Shown one piece after another: positions 10,700 to 23,284 of a stretch of DNA of 64,000 nt. The notes under the pieces were generated by a model, which saw only the letters and a program-made list of their open reading frames with translations, had not been told where the DNA came from and made no database searches. The position numbers and the translations under genes were made by a program. The stretch comes from Odontocerum albicorne (lineage: Eukaryota; Arthropoda; Insecta; Trichoptera; Odontoceridae). The stretch is taken from positions 21,159,847 through 21,223,846 of the forward strand of contig OX463859.1 in assembly GCA_949825065.1 (NCBI GenBank). Direction: 5' to 3'. Every line of letters starts with the position of its first letter. Position 1 is the first letter of the stretch.

Positions 10700-10800
10700 A
10701 ACTTATTATTACGAAATGTCAAAAAAGTTATGAAACATTATCACGAAATGCCATCAAAGTTTTCAAATTGTTATTACGAAATGTCAAAAAAGTTTTGAAG
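10700..10800. repeat. Three-copy ~33-bp tandem
   Basis: ACGAAATGTC or ACGAAATGCC occurs at 10711, 10743 and 10776, each followed by a CAAARAAGTT-type word. Confidence 0.7.
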
Positions 10801-10984
10801 AAGCCAAAAGTATCCGGATTCATTATCTACGTGTTTTATATGTTAAGGATGAATAAATTATTGTTGAAGTGAAAATACTCGTAAAATAAATGAAATAAAT
10901 ATCATAAATAAACAAACATTAATTTTATATTTCAACATTCCGTACCTATTTCGTTATAAATTGTCAGCTGTATATTTTTTCAGT

Positions 10985-11065
10985 TAACGCTTTTCATCGA
11001 CTTCATCTATTGCCTTTCTACGCCCATTCTCCTCTTCCACACAAACCAATATACTTGTTTAAATT
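10985..11065 (-). mobile_element. NLR-A 3' fragment, diverged
   Basis: CGACTTCATCTATTGCCTTT, CCCATTCTCCTCTTCCACAC and ATATACTTGTTT line up with the minus-strand NLR-A pattern at 33490-33600. Confidence 0.35.
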
Positions 11066-11864
11066 GATATGTTAGCATTAAATAGGTTATAATTTATTTA
11101 TTATCGTGCTTTTAAATGTCTTAATTTTTTTAACTGACCTCGGTTTTAATACTCGTATACATAATTAATTAGTTGGAAGACACATACTTTTCGTCCAGAA
11201 GGTGGATTTATTATTGTTTAAGTACGCATAATAAATTTCTGGAAATTTTGCTAAATAAAATAATTTACCTGATATTAATTAACTTTTTCAATTAGATTTT
11301 TTTATTTGAACATAACAACCTCGTTTGAGCTCATATCCTTTTATTTCTAAAAAAACATTTAACGCTTGATGTATAAAAAACCCGAAAGTTTAGTATTTTT
11401 CCAATATGATTGTAAATAATGTGTTGGTTTTACATAACTTCTTGGTAGTATATAAATGTTTAGAAGGCTTTTAGGAAGTTTTGTATTATTTAAGAAAGAT
11501 CACATATAAGAATAAAGTAACAATAATGCAAGTCATATTTTATATCTTATGTATTATATATTAAGTGTAATAATATCAGTTGGCTGTTTTTCAACAGAAT
11601 GCACATTATAAAAACCTTGGATATAAAGAGATATGTTTAAAATCATAAAAAATATTTCCTTAATATTGAGCCTGAAATATACTTCTTTTAAAAGACGCCA
11701 GCGATGAATAACCTGTCTACTTTTCGCCAGAATATTAACAACAATAATGGCTTTAATTTTTGGGTAGATTATGATGTAGGATAATACGTTTTATGGGGTA
11801 AGTTCCCAGGTTCCACGATTTTTTTTAAAACACACCATCTCGATTTCTTTGACTATTACGTCTC
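11066..11864. other. AT-rich stretch, nothing recognised
   Basis: Only the TACTCGTA word at 11150 stands out. Confidence 0.4.
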
Positions 11865-11990
11865 TTTCTTTTTAAGTTCCACTCACTTGATCCAATTATG
11901 TTTTCCTTGATCTTCCTCTACCACGCCTTCCATTTACATTTACACTATATATACTGGTTTAGTTAGTCTTTCTTAATTCACTCGTGACTG
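11865..11990 (-). mobile_element. NLR-A 3' fragment
   Basis: CACTTGATCCAATTATG, TTGATCTTCCTCTACCACG and TTAGTTAGTCTTTCTTAATT match the minus-strand NLR-A copies at 33505-33600 and 54895-55000. Confidence 0.6.
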
Positions 11991-12849
11991 TACATATTAT
12001 CGGGTTAAATTATTTTTATTGACACTGTATCAAAATGATATCTCTATTTCAAGTAACTTGTTCGAATATTCTATTTCTGAAACTGTATCCAAATAATTAG
12101 GGTCGCATTTTTTTTGTGCTGGTATATATCATTGAAATATTATTTTGTTATTAACAAATCTATGTAAGTTGTATTTATGTTTATAAAGTGATTTATATAT
12201 TGTATTGTAATATATAATAGATGTTTATATAGAATATTGACAGCTGTGAGGATAAAGAGAGCATAAAAGCCATTGCATTTTCACTGTCATTGTTTTATCA
12301 GAGTCGATCGTAGCGGCATCTGTGTCAGGCCTACAAGTTCAAAAACTACTTAGCAGTCCGGTCCGCTGTGAATATAGCTACGATAACTAGGAAAATATCG
12401 TAGATTGTATACCTACTCAACAACTCAATAAATAAAACACCAAATTATTATTAAAATGATAAAATAAGTAACAAATTTATTTATTTTATTAAATTCAAAC
12501 GATTTACTCGAGTTTACTTGAAACCACTGCGTTTTTAATGATATGTGGGTAGATGAATTATTAAACGCTGCTTGAGAAGTGATATTGAGAATTATTGTTG
12601 TCTCTTTTCAACTGACTGTTTTAATTTGGCTTCTTTTTCTCCCTATTACCGCCTTTTTTGCGATTGACTCCCTTTCGAAGCTCGGGCGAGTTATTAATTG
12701 CGCGAACATCTTTCAAATAACTTTTTTTTAGCTAAAATAAACATATTTTAAAACAATTTTAAAGTTGTTTTGTTGGCAAAATGGGTATGGCCTAGAATTG
12801 AGGTTATATTTTTGGTATATTTCAGCAGGTAAAAATGAATTTGACTCAC
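11991..12849. other. Unassigned; would be intron of the candidate transcript
   Basis: Repeat-poor AT-rich DNA. If the minus-strand 5' exon at 12850-14035 is real, this is the start of its first intron. No second exon was recognised to the left. Confidence 0.3.
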
Positions 12850-14035
12850 CTATTAATAAGAGAATCCACGTTTGTCGTTCGTAAATTAAAGATGGCGTTT
12901 GATTAACCAGCAAAAATGGCTAAACTTCCGTTTGTACATATATATGTTTGTCACATTGGAAAATGTCACGTGATAGTTCAAGAACTTGTCTATTCCTCAT
13001 TGAAAACATCTTTGACTTTCATTATCAACCACTTAGATTATTCACCATTAATCTTAAAATGAAAATATCTCGTCGTTTTCTTTTTAATTTAGTTTTCTTT
13101 ATCGAAATTGTTTCCTATACATACATCACAAATAAAATACTTGTCTAAGGCATTGTTCACTATTAAATTATCTAATATTTGCACTTCTTCGATATTTGTA
13201 CTTTAAAAATTTGTCTCGTCTTACAAAAAAAAAATGTTTTCGAATTTTTTGGACACGAATGTAATATTTTAAAAATTGTACCACAAAAATATTTCAAATA
13301 GGTCACTCACACGAAAAGATAACGCATGTTCAGGTCAAACACTTTTCATAAAAAAAACACATTCAACGTTAATAATTTGTTTTTTTTTCTTCTAAATTGT
13401 TTGATTTTTAAATTTATTAGATCATAATACTAAAAACAAATCACCAAGTTTTGAAAATTATTAAATAATTCGCAACGAAAAGAGGTATGTACAAATTGCA
13501 AACTATTGTTTCGCTAACGTTTTTTGTCTTAACACAAAAATTGAGACGTCGAACAATAAATTTATTTACAAAATGGACACGAAAATGTTTATAAATCAAT
13601 TATGTTTTGAAACCAACACGCGATTTTACCAATCACTCGAATCGCATATTTATTTTTTTCGCAAAGGAAACATCACTCAAAAACACTTTTCGCTTGTTCA
13701 GCAATACACTCGAAACTTTTGCGGAATTTTTTTTACTAAATTCAATATTGAAACCTGGGCCACAAAATGCTAGAAAAATACGATAACTGTAAAAATGCCT
13801 AGATAGTGTGCCTTAACGGTGTCATCTCTTTTTTTTCAATAACTAGTTAGTTAAAAAACAAAACACACTGCACTTTTTAACTGAAAGTTTTTAACTGACG
13901 TTATCACCGATTATTTTGGCGTCCATTTTGAGTTGGAAAATTGTAATATTTTACTTAATTTCTCGATATTCTTTGAATGACGCCTTTCTCGTTAACGTGT
14001 AGAGTAGTGACCATTTTTAGACTCACTTTACAACT
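12850..14035 (-). other. Candidate promoter-proximal 5' exon (noncoding) of an unidentified gene
   Basis: On the minus strand the sequence TTAATAG|GTGAGTCA at 12850/12849 is a full-consensus splice donor. Initiator-like TCAGTT words (A at 14035, 13896 and 13882) lie about 1.0-1.2 kb upstream. Between them is a repeat-free stretch with many GTG/AGTG words and no long frame, the look of an insect 5' UTR. No TATA box or exact DPE was found. There is no evidence of translation, and the gene's coding part is not identifiable here. Alternatively it is plain single-copy DNA with a chance donor. Confidence 0.3.
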
Positions 14036-14260
14036 GAGATTATTCGCTGTACAGTGAATGCACCGTACGTCACTTGGTACTGAGGTGCACTCGAGTTATA
14101 ATGCAACCAGCGGGACTCGGTGCAACTATTATGCAGTCGACTTAAACCGACTAGAAGAGCGACCAGTCGGTCAAAAATATAGTCAATTCGTTGCTCGGTT
14201 GTCAATTTTCACTGCGCGCATTTTTTTAATACTTTATTATTGGTTATTAAAATAAGCATC
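14036..14260 (-). promoter_or_regulatory. Possible upstream promoter region
   Basis: Noticeably GC- and CpG-richer than the surroundings (GACGTAC, GTCGACT, ACCGACTGG, GCGCGC). It directly abuts the initiator-like word at 14035 and ends abruptly at AT-rich DNA near 14260. Regulatory function is inference from position and composition. Confidence 0.25.
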
Positions 14261-15849
14261 AATAAAATTACAATTTTTTGACATTTTTCTTTAACTATTT
14301 TCTATGCAATAATAATCTTTTAATCAAACAGTAGCTTCAACAGTTGGAAAATTCACCGTTTTATAGGGAAATAAAATAAAAATATTTAATATTTTTAAAT
14401 ATAAGTTGTTATTTATTATTTAAAAAAAGGAAAAAAATATTATTTTATTTAAGGCTTAAATGTACTGTAGTTTATTGCAAAGATAAGGTTTATGGTTTAA
14501 ATTCAATGATTAATTTTAAATTTCCACATTTTCCACAATTTTTCATAAATAATTCAAGATAATCCTTTGGAAGATTAAAACATATAATTTTTGTAGATAT
14601 TATGAGTAAATTTTCAAAATAAAAAAAATTAGTTAAACAATATCTAACGATTACAAACTTAAAAAAATATTTTTTAAATAATCAAAGATAAAAAAACTTT
14701 TCCAATATGTGAAAAATCTAATACATTTAGATAGGATCCAATTGAATATATTTTTATTTTCGTTTTGAATTTAGACATGAACTAATTTTTATTTTTGGTT
14801 TGAATAAGACATTAACAGCGTTTAAGAATTCAATTTTCGTGATAAACTAGGTATTTTATTAGGTTGGAATAATATCTTTGAAAAATCTTGGAATGAATTA
14901 CTATTAAAAAAAATCTATTAAACTTATGTATATTTTCTAGCAATATTTTAATGTTTGTTCGTTTTGTGCATAGCAGCATGTGGAGAATGGTATCCAATTT
15001 GATATGAATAGGTTCATTGATTCCAGTCAAATTATCGGCAAAGAGTCAATGGTCTAAAACACTATTGAATTTTTATATCTATTATTTATAGTACCAATGT
15101 ATCGGGCGTTGGGTCGCGGGACAAGTAGAAAGCGACAACTATGTTTTTAAGGTAGTCATTTAAAGAAAGATATTTGCAAATAAGTTTCTAGGACGAGCCG
15201 ACCTTAGGGTATCTCCCAGATCTTAGGGCCGTTGAGTTTATCCTCCAACGGCCATTAGATTAACTTTTACAACAGCTATAGATCGTCTCGGAGAGGTTTG
15301 ACGATGCCTTTAAAGGGCGTGAAGTATCTGTCTTTGAACCAGCTTAAATATAAAGACATTTTATGGCATTCCTGAATTCCTGATAAAAGTATACGGTGGT
15401 AAAAATAAAATGAATCAGAAAGTGTTTGTAACTTTTCGTAAATACTTTCGACTTGTTATGAAAAACTTCAAACAAATTGTGTTAATACATGTTTGTAAAA
15501 TAATTGTATTTAGATCGTTTTAAATATTTTAACCAATATTTGATTCATGTAATTAAAAATAACTTGCAGTATAATCATGTGATTTTCTAAAATAATTTTT
15601 CAAGCAGGTTGGATTTCTAAAATACACACGTTCAGTGTTTACTAAACTCAAATAACGTGAAAGTTTATCATGCAAATCAAACCGATGTTTTGGGATTTAA
15701 CCAAAGATTTCTTACACTTTTCAATTCAGAGAAGAGGTTAAGTTTATTATTTTATCTACATTAAACTGAATTATTTCAAGTCTTCAAAGCTTATTTTTTG
15801 GGATGATTAGTTTAAATACATCCATTTTTATATTTTTTAACCCACTTTA
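14261..15849. other. AT-rich stretch, nothing recognised
   Basis: A small GC-richer patch at 15100-15310 (GTCGCGGGACAAGTAG, CTTAGGGCCGTTGAG) has no match elsewhere in the window. Confidence 0.4.
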
Positions 15850-15992
15850 GCCCTATTATTCGATCCCCCACTGGAACCGAGATTTAAAAAAAATGCGATT
15901 CCAGTCTGGTTTTCACTTAGACCCCATACAAATATATTTCTGGTTGGTTTGAAGAGATTGCCCCATGGCAATAAGCTCGCCAGGTTAAATAA
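15850..15992 (+). mobile_element. SINE-A, head-damaged
   Basis: CGATCCCCCACTGGAACC is the end of the head; then GATTCCAGTCTGGTTTTCAC, GGTTTGAAGAGATTGCC and CAATAAGCTCGCCAGGTT. Confidence 0.8.
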
Positions 15993-16127
15993 AAAAGAGG
16001 TAATTTTTACAAATCTTACTTAAAAGTACTTAATCACGTAACATAAGTTAAATATTTGAGTTCTTTTCATTTAATTTTCGAATTGTCACGTTTAAGATGG
16101 ACTTAATATTGGATTGTAACATATTAT

Positions 16128-16335
16128 TGTACTGTATTACACTTTGGCTGTACACAATACAATCTAGCGAGCTTATTTTCATGTGTTTATCTCTTCCAAC
16201 CACCCAGAAATAAGTTAAAGAGGCATAAAGGGAAAATCAGACTGGAATACTTTTTTTTTTAATCTGGGTCCAGTGGGATTTGAATCCGCAACCTCCGGGC
16301 TGGGAGAAAGTCATCACTAGGCCACGGAGATCGGT
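16128..16335 (-). mobile_element. SINE-A, near full length
   Basis: Complete order on the minus strand: GATCTCCGTGGCCTAGTGAT, B-box-like GGATTCAAATCC, T-rich link, body and tail (plus strand GTATTACACTTTGGCTGTAC). Confidence 0.85.
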
Positions 16336-16469
16336 AATAACAATTATTTGAAATAATATATTTATTTTTATTATTTTATTTAATTTACACATAGCAAGAA
16401 ATTATACACAATTTGCGAAAAAAAAACGCAGGTAATTTGATCTGGACACAAAATTTTAGTAGATCTGGG

Positions 16470-16580
16470 TTCGTGGCCTTTGATTTGCCGTGTCCCCAGT
16501 TAACTAGGCTTTTGCCTGTATCTCATTGATGATTTAACTCAGCATCTTTATAAATTCAGTGTCAATCAAGTCCCCTTAAA
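16470..16580 (+). repeat. Rep-W copy 2
   Basis: CAGTTAACTAGGCTTTTGCC and TGTATCTCATTGATGA match Rep-W at 9640 and the reverse complement at 38594. Confidence 0.5.
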
Positions 16581-17964
16581 CATTATTTATTATTCTAATA
16601 ATGACAAGATACGAGTATTTATACTTGGAAAAAAACACTCGAGTTTGCGCAAAAAAAAAATTTTTTTTACAAAAATACCAACATTATTTATAAAAAATAT
16701 TGTGTTACTTTGATTGTTAATACATTATGATTTTCAAATATTTTCAAAGAAATACATACTAAGAAACGAAATGGAGCAAAGTTTATTTTTCGAAAGTATA
16801 TTTTCAACTCTGATATCGACGGTAATGAATTCATGTTAAGTATTTTCATTTATATAATAAACATCAAGAAAATTTAACAGCAGTGTTAAAAAAGTGATAA
16901 AAAAAGACTTTGTTTTATAATATTGCATGTAAATTCTATCAAAAAATCTATTATTCATACACGAAATTCTTTTTGTTTATACACGAACTATTTTTTATGC
17001 ATAAAAGTCACTATTGTGAAATTTCTTTCTTACAAAATGTTAAAATGTTTGTTAAGAACTTTTTATGTCTATTAAATACCATAGTTTCAAAAATCAAAAT
17101 ATGAAATTTATTTATGTATTTTGCTGTTCATTTATGTATTATAAAGCATTTTCATTTAAATTAACAAGTACATTTTTGGTCCCTCCAATACTACTTTTAG
17201 TCTTTAGTCTGAAGATATTATAAATGGATGTTACGAAAGGACTGAGTGGTATTTGATCATTAGACGGAGACAGAAAGATATGTCGCTGTAAACTGAATCA
17301 AATATAATTAATTAAGTAATCTCATTATTTTCGTATAGAAATATTTTAATTATAATCCTTATGACGAGCTTTGATTTAACGACTTCAGTTAGTCTAAAAA
17401 ATGTTTACTTACCAAATAAATGTTAAAATGAACTTTTTTAAACCTTTATAGAAATTAAAGTACAAGACATATCGAAACAAAGTTTCAAAATAATTTTTCA
17501 AGATGATCTATTTGATTATGAAGTCGTTGATAAATATTTTTATACATTACATTATCGAAAATTATATTTCATGGTTTTAATCAACCATTTACAAGTACGA
17601 GAGCTTATTTACTTCTTCAAAATATTCTTTAATTTTTTTCATAAATATATACATTATAATTTTACTAAATTTATCACCACGCAAAATCAATTCAATATGT
17701 TTAAGTAGATAATGATCACTTTCTGATAATTAGTCGGAAATTCAGGATAAATATTCAGTATTTTACATTTACTGATAAAAATAATCATTTATGACCGCTG
17801 TAATAAATATGTGATTTCAATACAATAATGAGCTGTAGATCTTTCCATACTACATTATTAATAAATCTTTCAAAACATTAAAATAAATTTACAAAAAAAA
17901 AAACCATAAAAAATGAATTATATTTTGTTCTTATCAATTTTCTCTGTACCTATACATTACAGAT
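16581..17964. other. AT-rich stretch, nothing recognised
   Basis: No shared repeat apart from TACGAGTA at 16610. Confidence 0.4.
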
Positions 17965-18078
17965 TTGCAGGTTTATTGCGATGTGGCAATCTCTTTTAAT
18001 CAATAATTAAAAAAAATCAATGAGGCCTTAAACGAAAACTATACTAAAATCATTTATTAAACTATCTGGGTCCCAAAA
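17965..18078 (-). mobile_element. SINE-A fragment (tail and body)
   Basis: Plus strand GGTTTATTGCGATGTGGCAA, then TGAGGCCTTAAACGAAAAC and ATCTGGGTCCC. The head is lost. Confidence 0.7.
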
Positions 18079-20224
18079 AAAGTTATCTTAATATTTTTTA
18101 ATCTGCATAGTTAATAAATGGGAGCATCATTGTAAGAAACCTTATTATAAAATATGTTTTTTTTTATGTTGGAGAACACTGTGTTATTAGACATATATAT
18201 GTACATAGGATGTATATACGTACGAGTATATGTACGTACCCATATTTTACTCATTTTAAAAGCTTAAGAAAATATGACATCAATTTGTATTGATTTGTAT
18301 GGGATTAAATATATTTGAGACATAATTTTGCTATGAAATAAACATGTTCTTTTACACATAGTCTTAGCTTGTAACTTTTAGATTTTTCAAATTAAACCTT
18401 AGATGTGTGCTGTAGGTTGGGTCTTTTTGCATATAAATATTTAAAAACTGGGATATATATCGTCTTTACATATATTTGTAGAATGACATTGATCTGGTAT
18501 TTTTTTATGGTTAATATTCTGCAAGTGTTCTTCAAAAGAAATAAAAATGAGAGTTCATTTATTTTTTTAATTAAAACACATATGTTTTTTGTAAGATATA
18601 TTTGAATATGAAATAAAAATTGAATTGTTTTTAATATTGTTTTTTATTTATAAAAATAATCTGTTTAATATGCTTTAATACTATAGTTAATACATTTCTA
18701 AAGATAAAAAAAAATACATTTCCATATTTTCCTTTTATCAACATAAAAGTTTATATTAGAGGTAGTGGCTTCAACCAAGATCAATTGAAGAGCACTTGCG
18801 TTACATACACTTTAGTTACTTTTCCCGTCAATGCCCACTTTTACACGGGTCCACCCAACAAAGTGGGCATAGTTAATTAGGAATGATAAATTTCTTCCCA
18901 AATTTAAAAGTAGTATTAATTTAAATAATTATTGAGATAATACCTGCTATTTATAAATAGAAAAATTTAAACGCTGTTATTTATGATGTAAAACATATTT
19001 AAATAAATGACCTTATCGGTCACAAAACAATGAGACAAACAATAAAAACAACACTTATGAAGAAAATTGAATAAGACATAAATGATTTTTTTTTCACTTG
19101 AAACTATTAACATTCAAAAAGGCTTTTAATGAAAAATATCCATGGATAACTTTATATAAATCTATAATTTTTAAAAACATCACACGTAAATTCAAGATTG
19201 TAAATAATTAAGTCAATTTTAACATCTATACAACCATTCTTTAAGTCATTAACAACTTGACCTCCCTCTGTTTCTCCCACAAATATATTATATCGCATTT
19301 TATTTTAGTTACCTATAGCCAAATGAACAAGACAGAGTTCTTCAAGACTCATAAACAAGTGGGTTAATTAAAAACAGCGGTGGGTTAAATTTAAAAAGTA
19401 TTGTAATTTATTTTATTAAACAACTATTAATACAATTCGACAATGTGAATCATATAAATTTTTTAAGTTGAATGAAATAAGTATCCCTTCCAAAAATAAC
19501 CAATAACTTTTTCGGAATACAGTTGGCATAAAAAAAGTCTTTATTTATTCTGGTGTATGAAAAGTACTGCAATATTATCCTGTGCTGAGTAACAACTTCA
19601 CAAGCTCATTACAAAACAAAAAGTGTATTTGGAACAAATGGATTTATCATTGAGTGTGTTAGGTCATCCGGATCAAGCCATATATTTGTATAAAAAAACC
19701 GATAAGTCCCTGTTAATACGAGTATAATCGTTTACTAAATATCTAACCAAGAGTTAAAAGGATTTGAATTGGTGGAAGCAAAGTTAAAGGAGATAAATAC
19801 ATTTGGCTTTTGGTCAATCGTATTTAAAGGTCGATAATTCGGTCTGAAAGCGTCATGGCTTGCAATCATATAGTAGATCATCTGCACTTATTTCCCTCAC
19901 GGTGTTTTTTAAACTTTATAAACAATACGACGTGTGTACTCTTTATGCAGATGTTTTTGATGGTATATTGAATAAAAACCAAATACTCATCTTCTCAATC
20001 AACCTTCTTGCTTTAGACTTTTCCTTATGTCTTCTTCTTTTATAACATCATGAAGAATTTTTCAAGAAAATATTATTTTATTTCCTCTATTATTTGAAAT
20101 TAATCTCCATCTATGGTGGACGTCAAATTAATCTCCATCTTAAGTGGATGTCAAATCTGGAAATAAAAAAAAACCGAAGCCCCAATTTGAAGAGTTTGGA
20201 GACAGAGATGACAATGGTACTCGT
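18079..20224. other. AT-rich stretch with one GC-rich stem-loop
   Basis: Apart from the inverted repeat at 18831-18871 and three TACTCGTA-type words (18221, 19717, 20218), no element was recognised. Confidence 0.4.
18831..18870. repeat. GC-rich inverted repeat
   Basis: ATGCCCACTTT at 18831 pairs exactly with AAAGTGGGCAT ending at 18870 across an 18-nt loop. Confidence 0.8.
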
Positions 20225-20300
20225 ATATTTATTACACTTTTGTTGTACACAATATAACCTGGCGGGCTTATTGACATGTGGCAATTTCTTCCAATCAACC
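20225..20300 (-). mobile_element. SINE-A tail fragment
   Basis: Plus strand ATTACACTTTTGTTGTACAC, then TAACCTGGCGGGCTTATTG and CATGTGGCAATTTCTTCC. Confidence 0.75.
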
Positions 20301-20509
20301 AAATGGCCGCATGCTATGCAAAATATAGAAATAAGAAGTGTCCACGGAGAAACTTGTATTTTATCTTTTACTGCTTCTTTTACGAGTATACACATATAGC
20401 TCTAAAAGTAATCGCCAAAAAAAAATTCCGATTCCTTTTTATCCTTTCGTTTCTAAAGTTATTTTTCACCTTGTACCCTGAATTTCAAGATACATGTATT
20501 TTTTGTAAT

Positions 20510-20693
20510 ACACTTTCCTTATATACAGTACAATTTGTTAGGTTTATTGCCATATCATAACCTCTTCCTACTAATCAGGAAGATTTTAAAGATGCCTTAA
20601 TTAAGAACCAGACTAAAACCCTTTATAAAAGAGGAAAATTTAATTCGCATACCCCAAATTGAAAGAGAGATCAACTAGGCAACAAAGGTCATT
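20510..20693 (-). mobile_element. SINE-A, diverged, head and body
   Basis: Plus strand GGTTTATTGCCATATCATAA, AAGATGCCTTAATTAAGAAC and CAACTAGGCAACAAAGGTC in SINE-A order. Confidence 0.7.
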
Positions 20694-20853
20694 AAACCCT
20701 TCTTTGGAAGTTTATTTTAAAAACTAAATACTTTTGAATGATTTATTAATTACATTGATAATTTCAGTTCGTATAATCGTAAAACGCTACTGAAAAAAAT
20801 GTAGAGAGAACGAAGTTATGTACTAGTACGTATAAATCAGTAAATAAACAATA

Positions 20854-21149
20854 TTCAAAACCGTAGAAAAATACACAAATGTAGAATAAACTAATAAAAA
20901 TACAGTGAAGCAATCAAAATAAAATTATTCAAAACCATAGAAAAATACACAAATGTAGAATAAACTAATAAAAATACAGTGAAGCAATCACAACAAAATT
21001 GTTCAAAACCATAGAAAAATACACAAATGTAGAATAAACTAATAAAAATACAGTGAAGCAATTACAACAAAATTATTCAAAACCGTAGAAAAATACACAA
21101 ATGTAGAATAAACTAATGAAAATACAGCAAAGCAATCACAACAAAATTT
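20854..21149. repeat. 74-bp tandem array, four copies
   Basis: Units beginning TTCAAAACC start at 20854, 20928, 21002 and 21076, exactly 74 bp apart, and are nearly identical. The last copy is slightly changed (CAGCAAAGCAATC). High identity suggests recent expansion. Confidence 0.95.
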
Positions 21150-21184
21150 AAAAGAGTAAATTTATTAAAAGTATGAATTGAAAA

Positions 21185-21830
21185 TAAAAGAAAATTATCT
21201 GGGAAGTTTGTTTTCTAGAGATGGTAAAATTGACAAATATGTTGAAAGGCGTGTTGCAGCGGGGAACGAGGTCAATGGTACACTTAGAAAATACACGATC
21301 TTTGAAAATGATAGTAAAAAGTGATATGTTATTGCCTTTTATGTTGTATAAGTGCAGGAACAGTGATACGAGCTGAATGAATGTCGTGGAAATGCGAGCC
21401 TTTTGAAGTTTATCCGCGATTACAATTTATGAGAGAGTATGAAATTATTGGAATAGAGATAATTGTTTGTTCGAGTCGGGTGTTACAAGTAGAATCAAGA
21501 AAATAATCTTGAGATGGTTTGGACATTTTGATAGAATGAGTTTGGAAAGACACAGCAAACGTACATATCTAAAAATATAATAATTAAAAACTTGTAATAG
21601 ATAAATTTAGGGTAGAGGGACAGAAGATAGGTGGATAAATTTTAAGTCTGGAAAATTAAAAAAGTATGAAAAGCAGACGTGGATAGAAAGGCGTAGATAT
21701 CTGTTTTCTCTGTCAACCATAAGAGGCAAATGTTAAAAAGACTAGGGGTAGCAATGTGTTGGCTGAGATGAAAAGCAGGTTAGACGCACAATACTAAGGT
21801 TCAGTAGTATGTGTCGTGAAAATACATAAT
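21185..21830 (+). mobile_element. NLR-A fragment, ORF2 C-terminal part and 3' end
   Basis: Encodes FSRDGKIDKYVERRVAAGNE near 21205-21270, then nucleotide matches to the SETW region, then LEMVWTF (a WFGH equivalent) near 21510, and the 3' word GATAGAAAGGCGTAGATATC near 21690. Multiple stops. Its uninterrupted AGTAGAATCAAG..GAGATGG segment is the reference for the MITE-1 empty site at 2181. Confidence 0.7.
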
Positions 21831-22822
21831 TCTGAAGTTAAAATGTTTGTAGGGATGTAAAACCATCAGAAGCAAGTATGCAATTTATTTGAAGGGTTAA
21901 TTAAACAATTTTTTTACAGTTTGCGAAATTATCTGTTTGATCAAGTCCGAAGTGGCCTTTCCTCTTTATCTTGTTGGTGTAATGCATTATGCATTTTTTA
22001 TATTTGCGCTGTAAATATTTACGACTGAGTGTTGCTTGTACCAATGAGTCATTGCCAAACATGGTTGCATATTTTGGGCAGTGTGACTCGAGTTATATGC
22101 GATAACGAAATTGTTTTGGTAAGGTATTATATTTCAAATATTTTAAACTTTCGACGGTGTATCAATGACTTAATGGAATGTTTTATCTCGAATGAAATCC
22201 CTGTTAACATAAGTAATAATCGACATAATATTTTATATAAGATATTGTTTAATATTAAGTTGGATCTCAAAAGTGTAGTGAGATTCATATTGATTTATTT
22301 GTAACATTTCGACATACTGGGTTTGAGGTTTTTAGAAATTTTAATGAAATCGTGTCAACGTATTTCTTTGCTGATAATTGTTAAGTTTTGAGGTGTTTGC
22401 AGCTGCAGTCTTGTTGGATTGTTTATTTGTGAGTTTAGTGGGTGTAACCTAGTGAAATGACTCATATAAGGCGTTGTGTTATGTGGAAATATGTAAACAT
22501 TTAAATAAATAAATAAAGGTAAGTTACTCAATTCCGATGGCCATATAGCTCGTGAAGAGCCTGAACCTACCAAATTAAAATCCACGAATCTGTATGATCA
22601 TGATGCGCTTTACAGCTATGTTCCTCCATGTTGAGTTTTCCTGAGGTCCTGGGAGATACTATCCTCTAAACATTGTGTTGTTCTATCTGAAATGTACATA
22701 TACTACACTCCACCAACGCTGTATGTGTTACTATCACACAATGACATTCAAACGTTTAGTTGAAATTCATCTTCCCTTTGTAGGTTTTCTGCGGTTTTCT
22801 TACCAAAAATATATTTGGTAAG
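21831..22822. other. Unassigned stretch
   Basis: Moderate complexity, with an (AAAT)n run at 22501-22516. Frames at 22029-22304 (plus) and 22355-22585 (minus) show no familiar domain. Confidence 0.4.
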
Positions 22823-22930
22823 ATATGCAAATGTGGGGAAGTATTCAAGACCCATAAATGGTATGCAAATGTGGAAAAGTATTCAAGACGCATATATGCA
22901 AATGTGGAGAAGTATTCAATATAGGAACTT
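22823..22930. repeat. Three-copy 33-38-bp tandem
   Basis: TATGCAAATGTGG followed by RAAGTATTCAA occurs at 22824, 22862 and 22895. Confidence 0.85.
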
Positions 22931-23004
22931 AGCTGCCATCTTTCTGTCTTTATACTCAAAATATTTAATTATTGTAACATTTTTAATATTTCAATAAAAA
23001 GGGG

Positions 23005-23092
23005 CTTGATTCCCGAGTTAGAGCGCATTTGAGGGGAGTCTGCCCTCTAAATTGGGCTATTTAAATTGTCATATTATTATTATTATTGAAAA
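23005..23092 (+). mobile_element. Rep-Z 3' end with (ATT)n tail
   Basis: CTTGATTCCCGAGTTAGAGC, then GAGGGGAGTCTG, then CAAATTG-like sequence and an (ATT)n run. Same order as at 23605-23690. Confidence 0.6.
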
Positions 23093-23284
23093 AAATAACT
23101 TTTTATTATTATAATTACAGTATAAAGCATGTTTGCCCATGTAAATCAGATAAATATTAGACTAAACAAAACGTGTCACCTAATTACTGGGTGTCTTAGA
23201 TCGACCTCAAAGAAAACGGTTTAAGCATTTGCTGAGAAACCCCTTCCTTGCAGGAGTGAGAAACACAAACAACTCAATGACCCC

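Noticed and set aside
20123..20399. Overlapping open frames on both strands at a SINE fragment
   Set aside because: They run across the SINE-A tail and AT-rich DNA, with no domain and no codon pattern.
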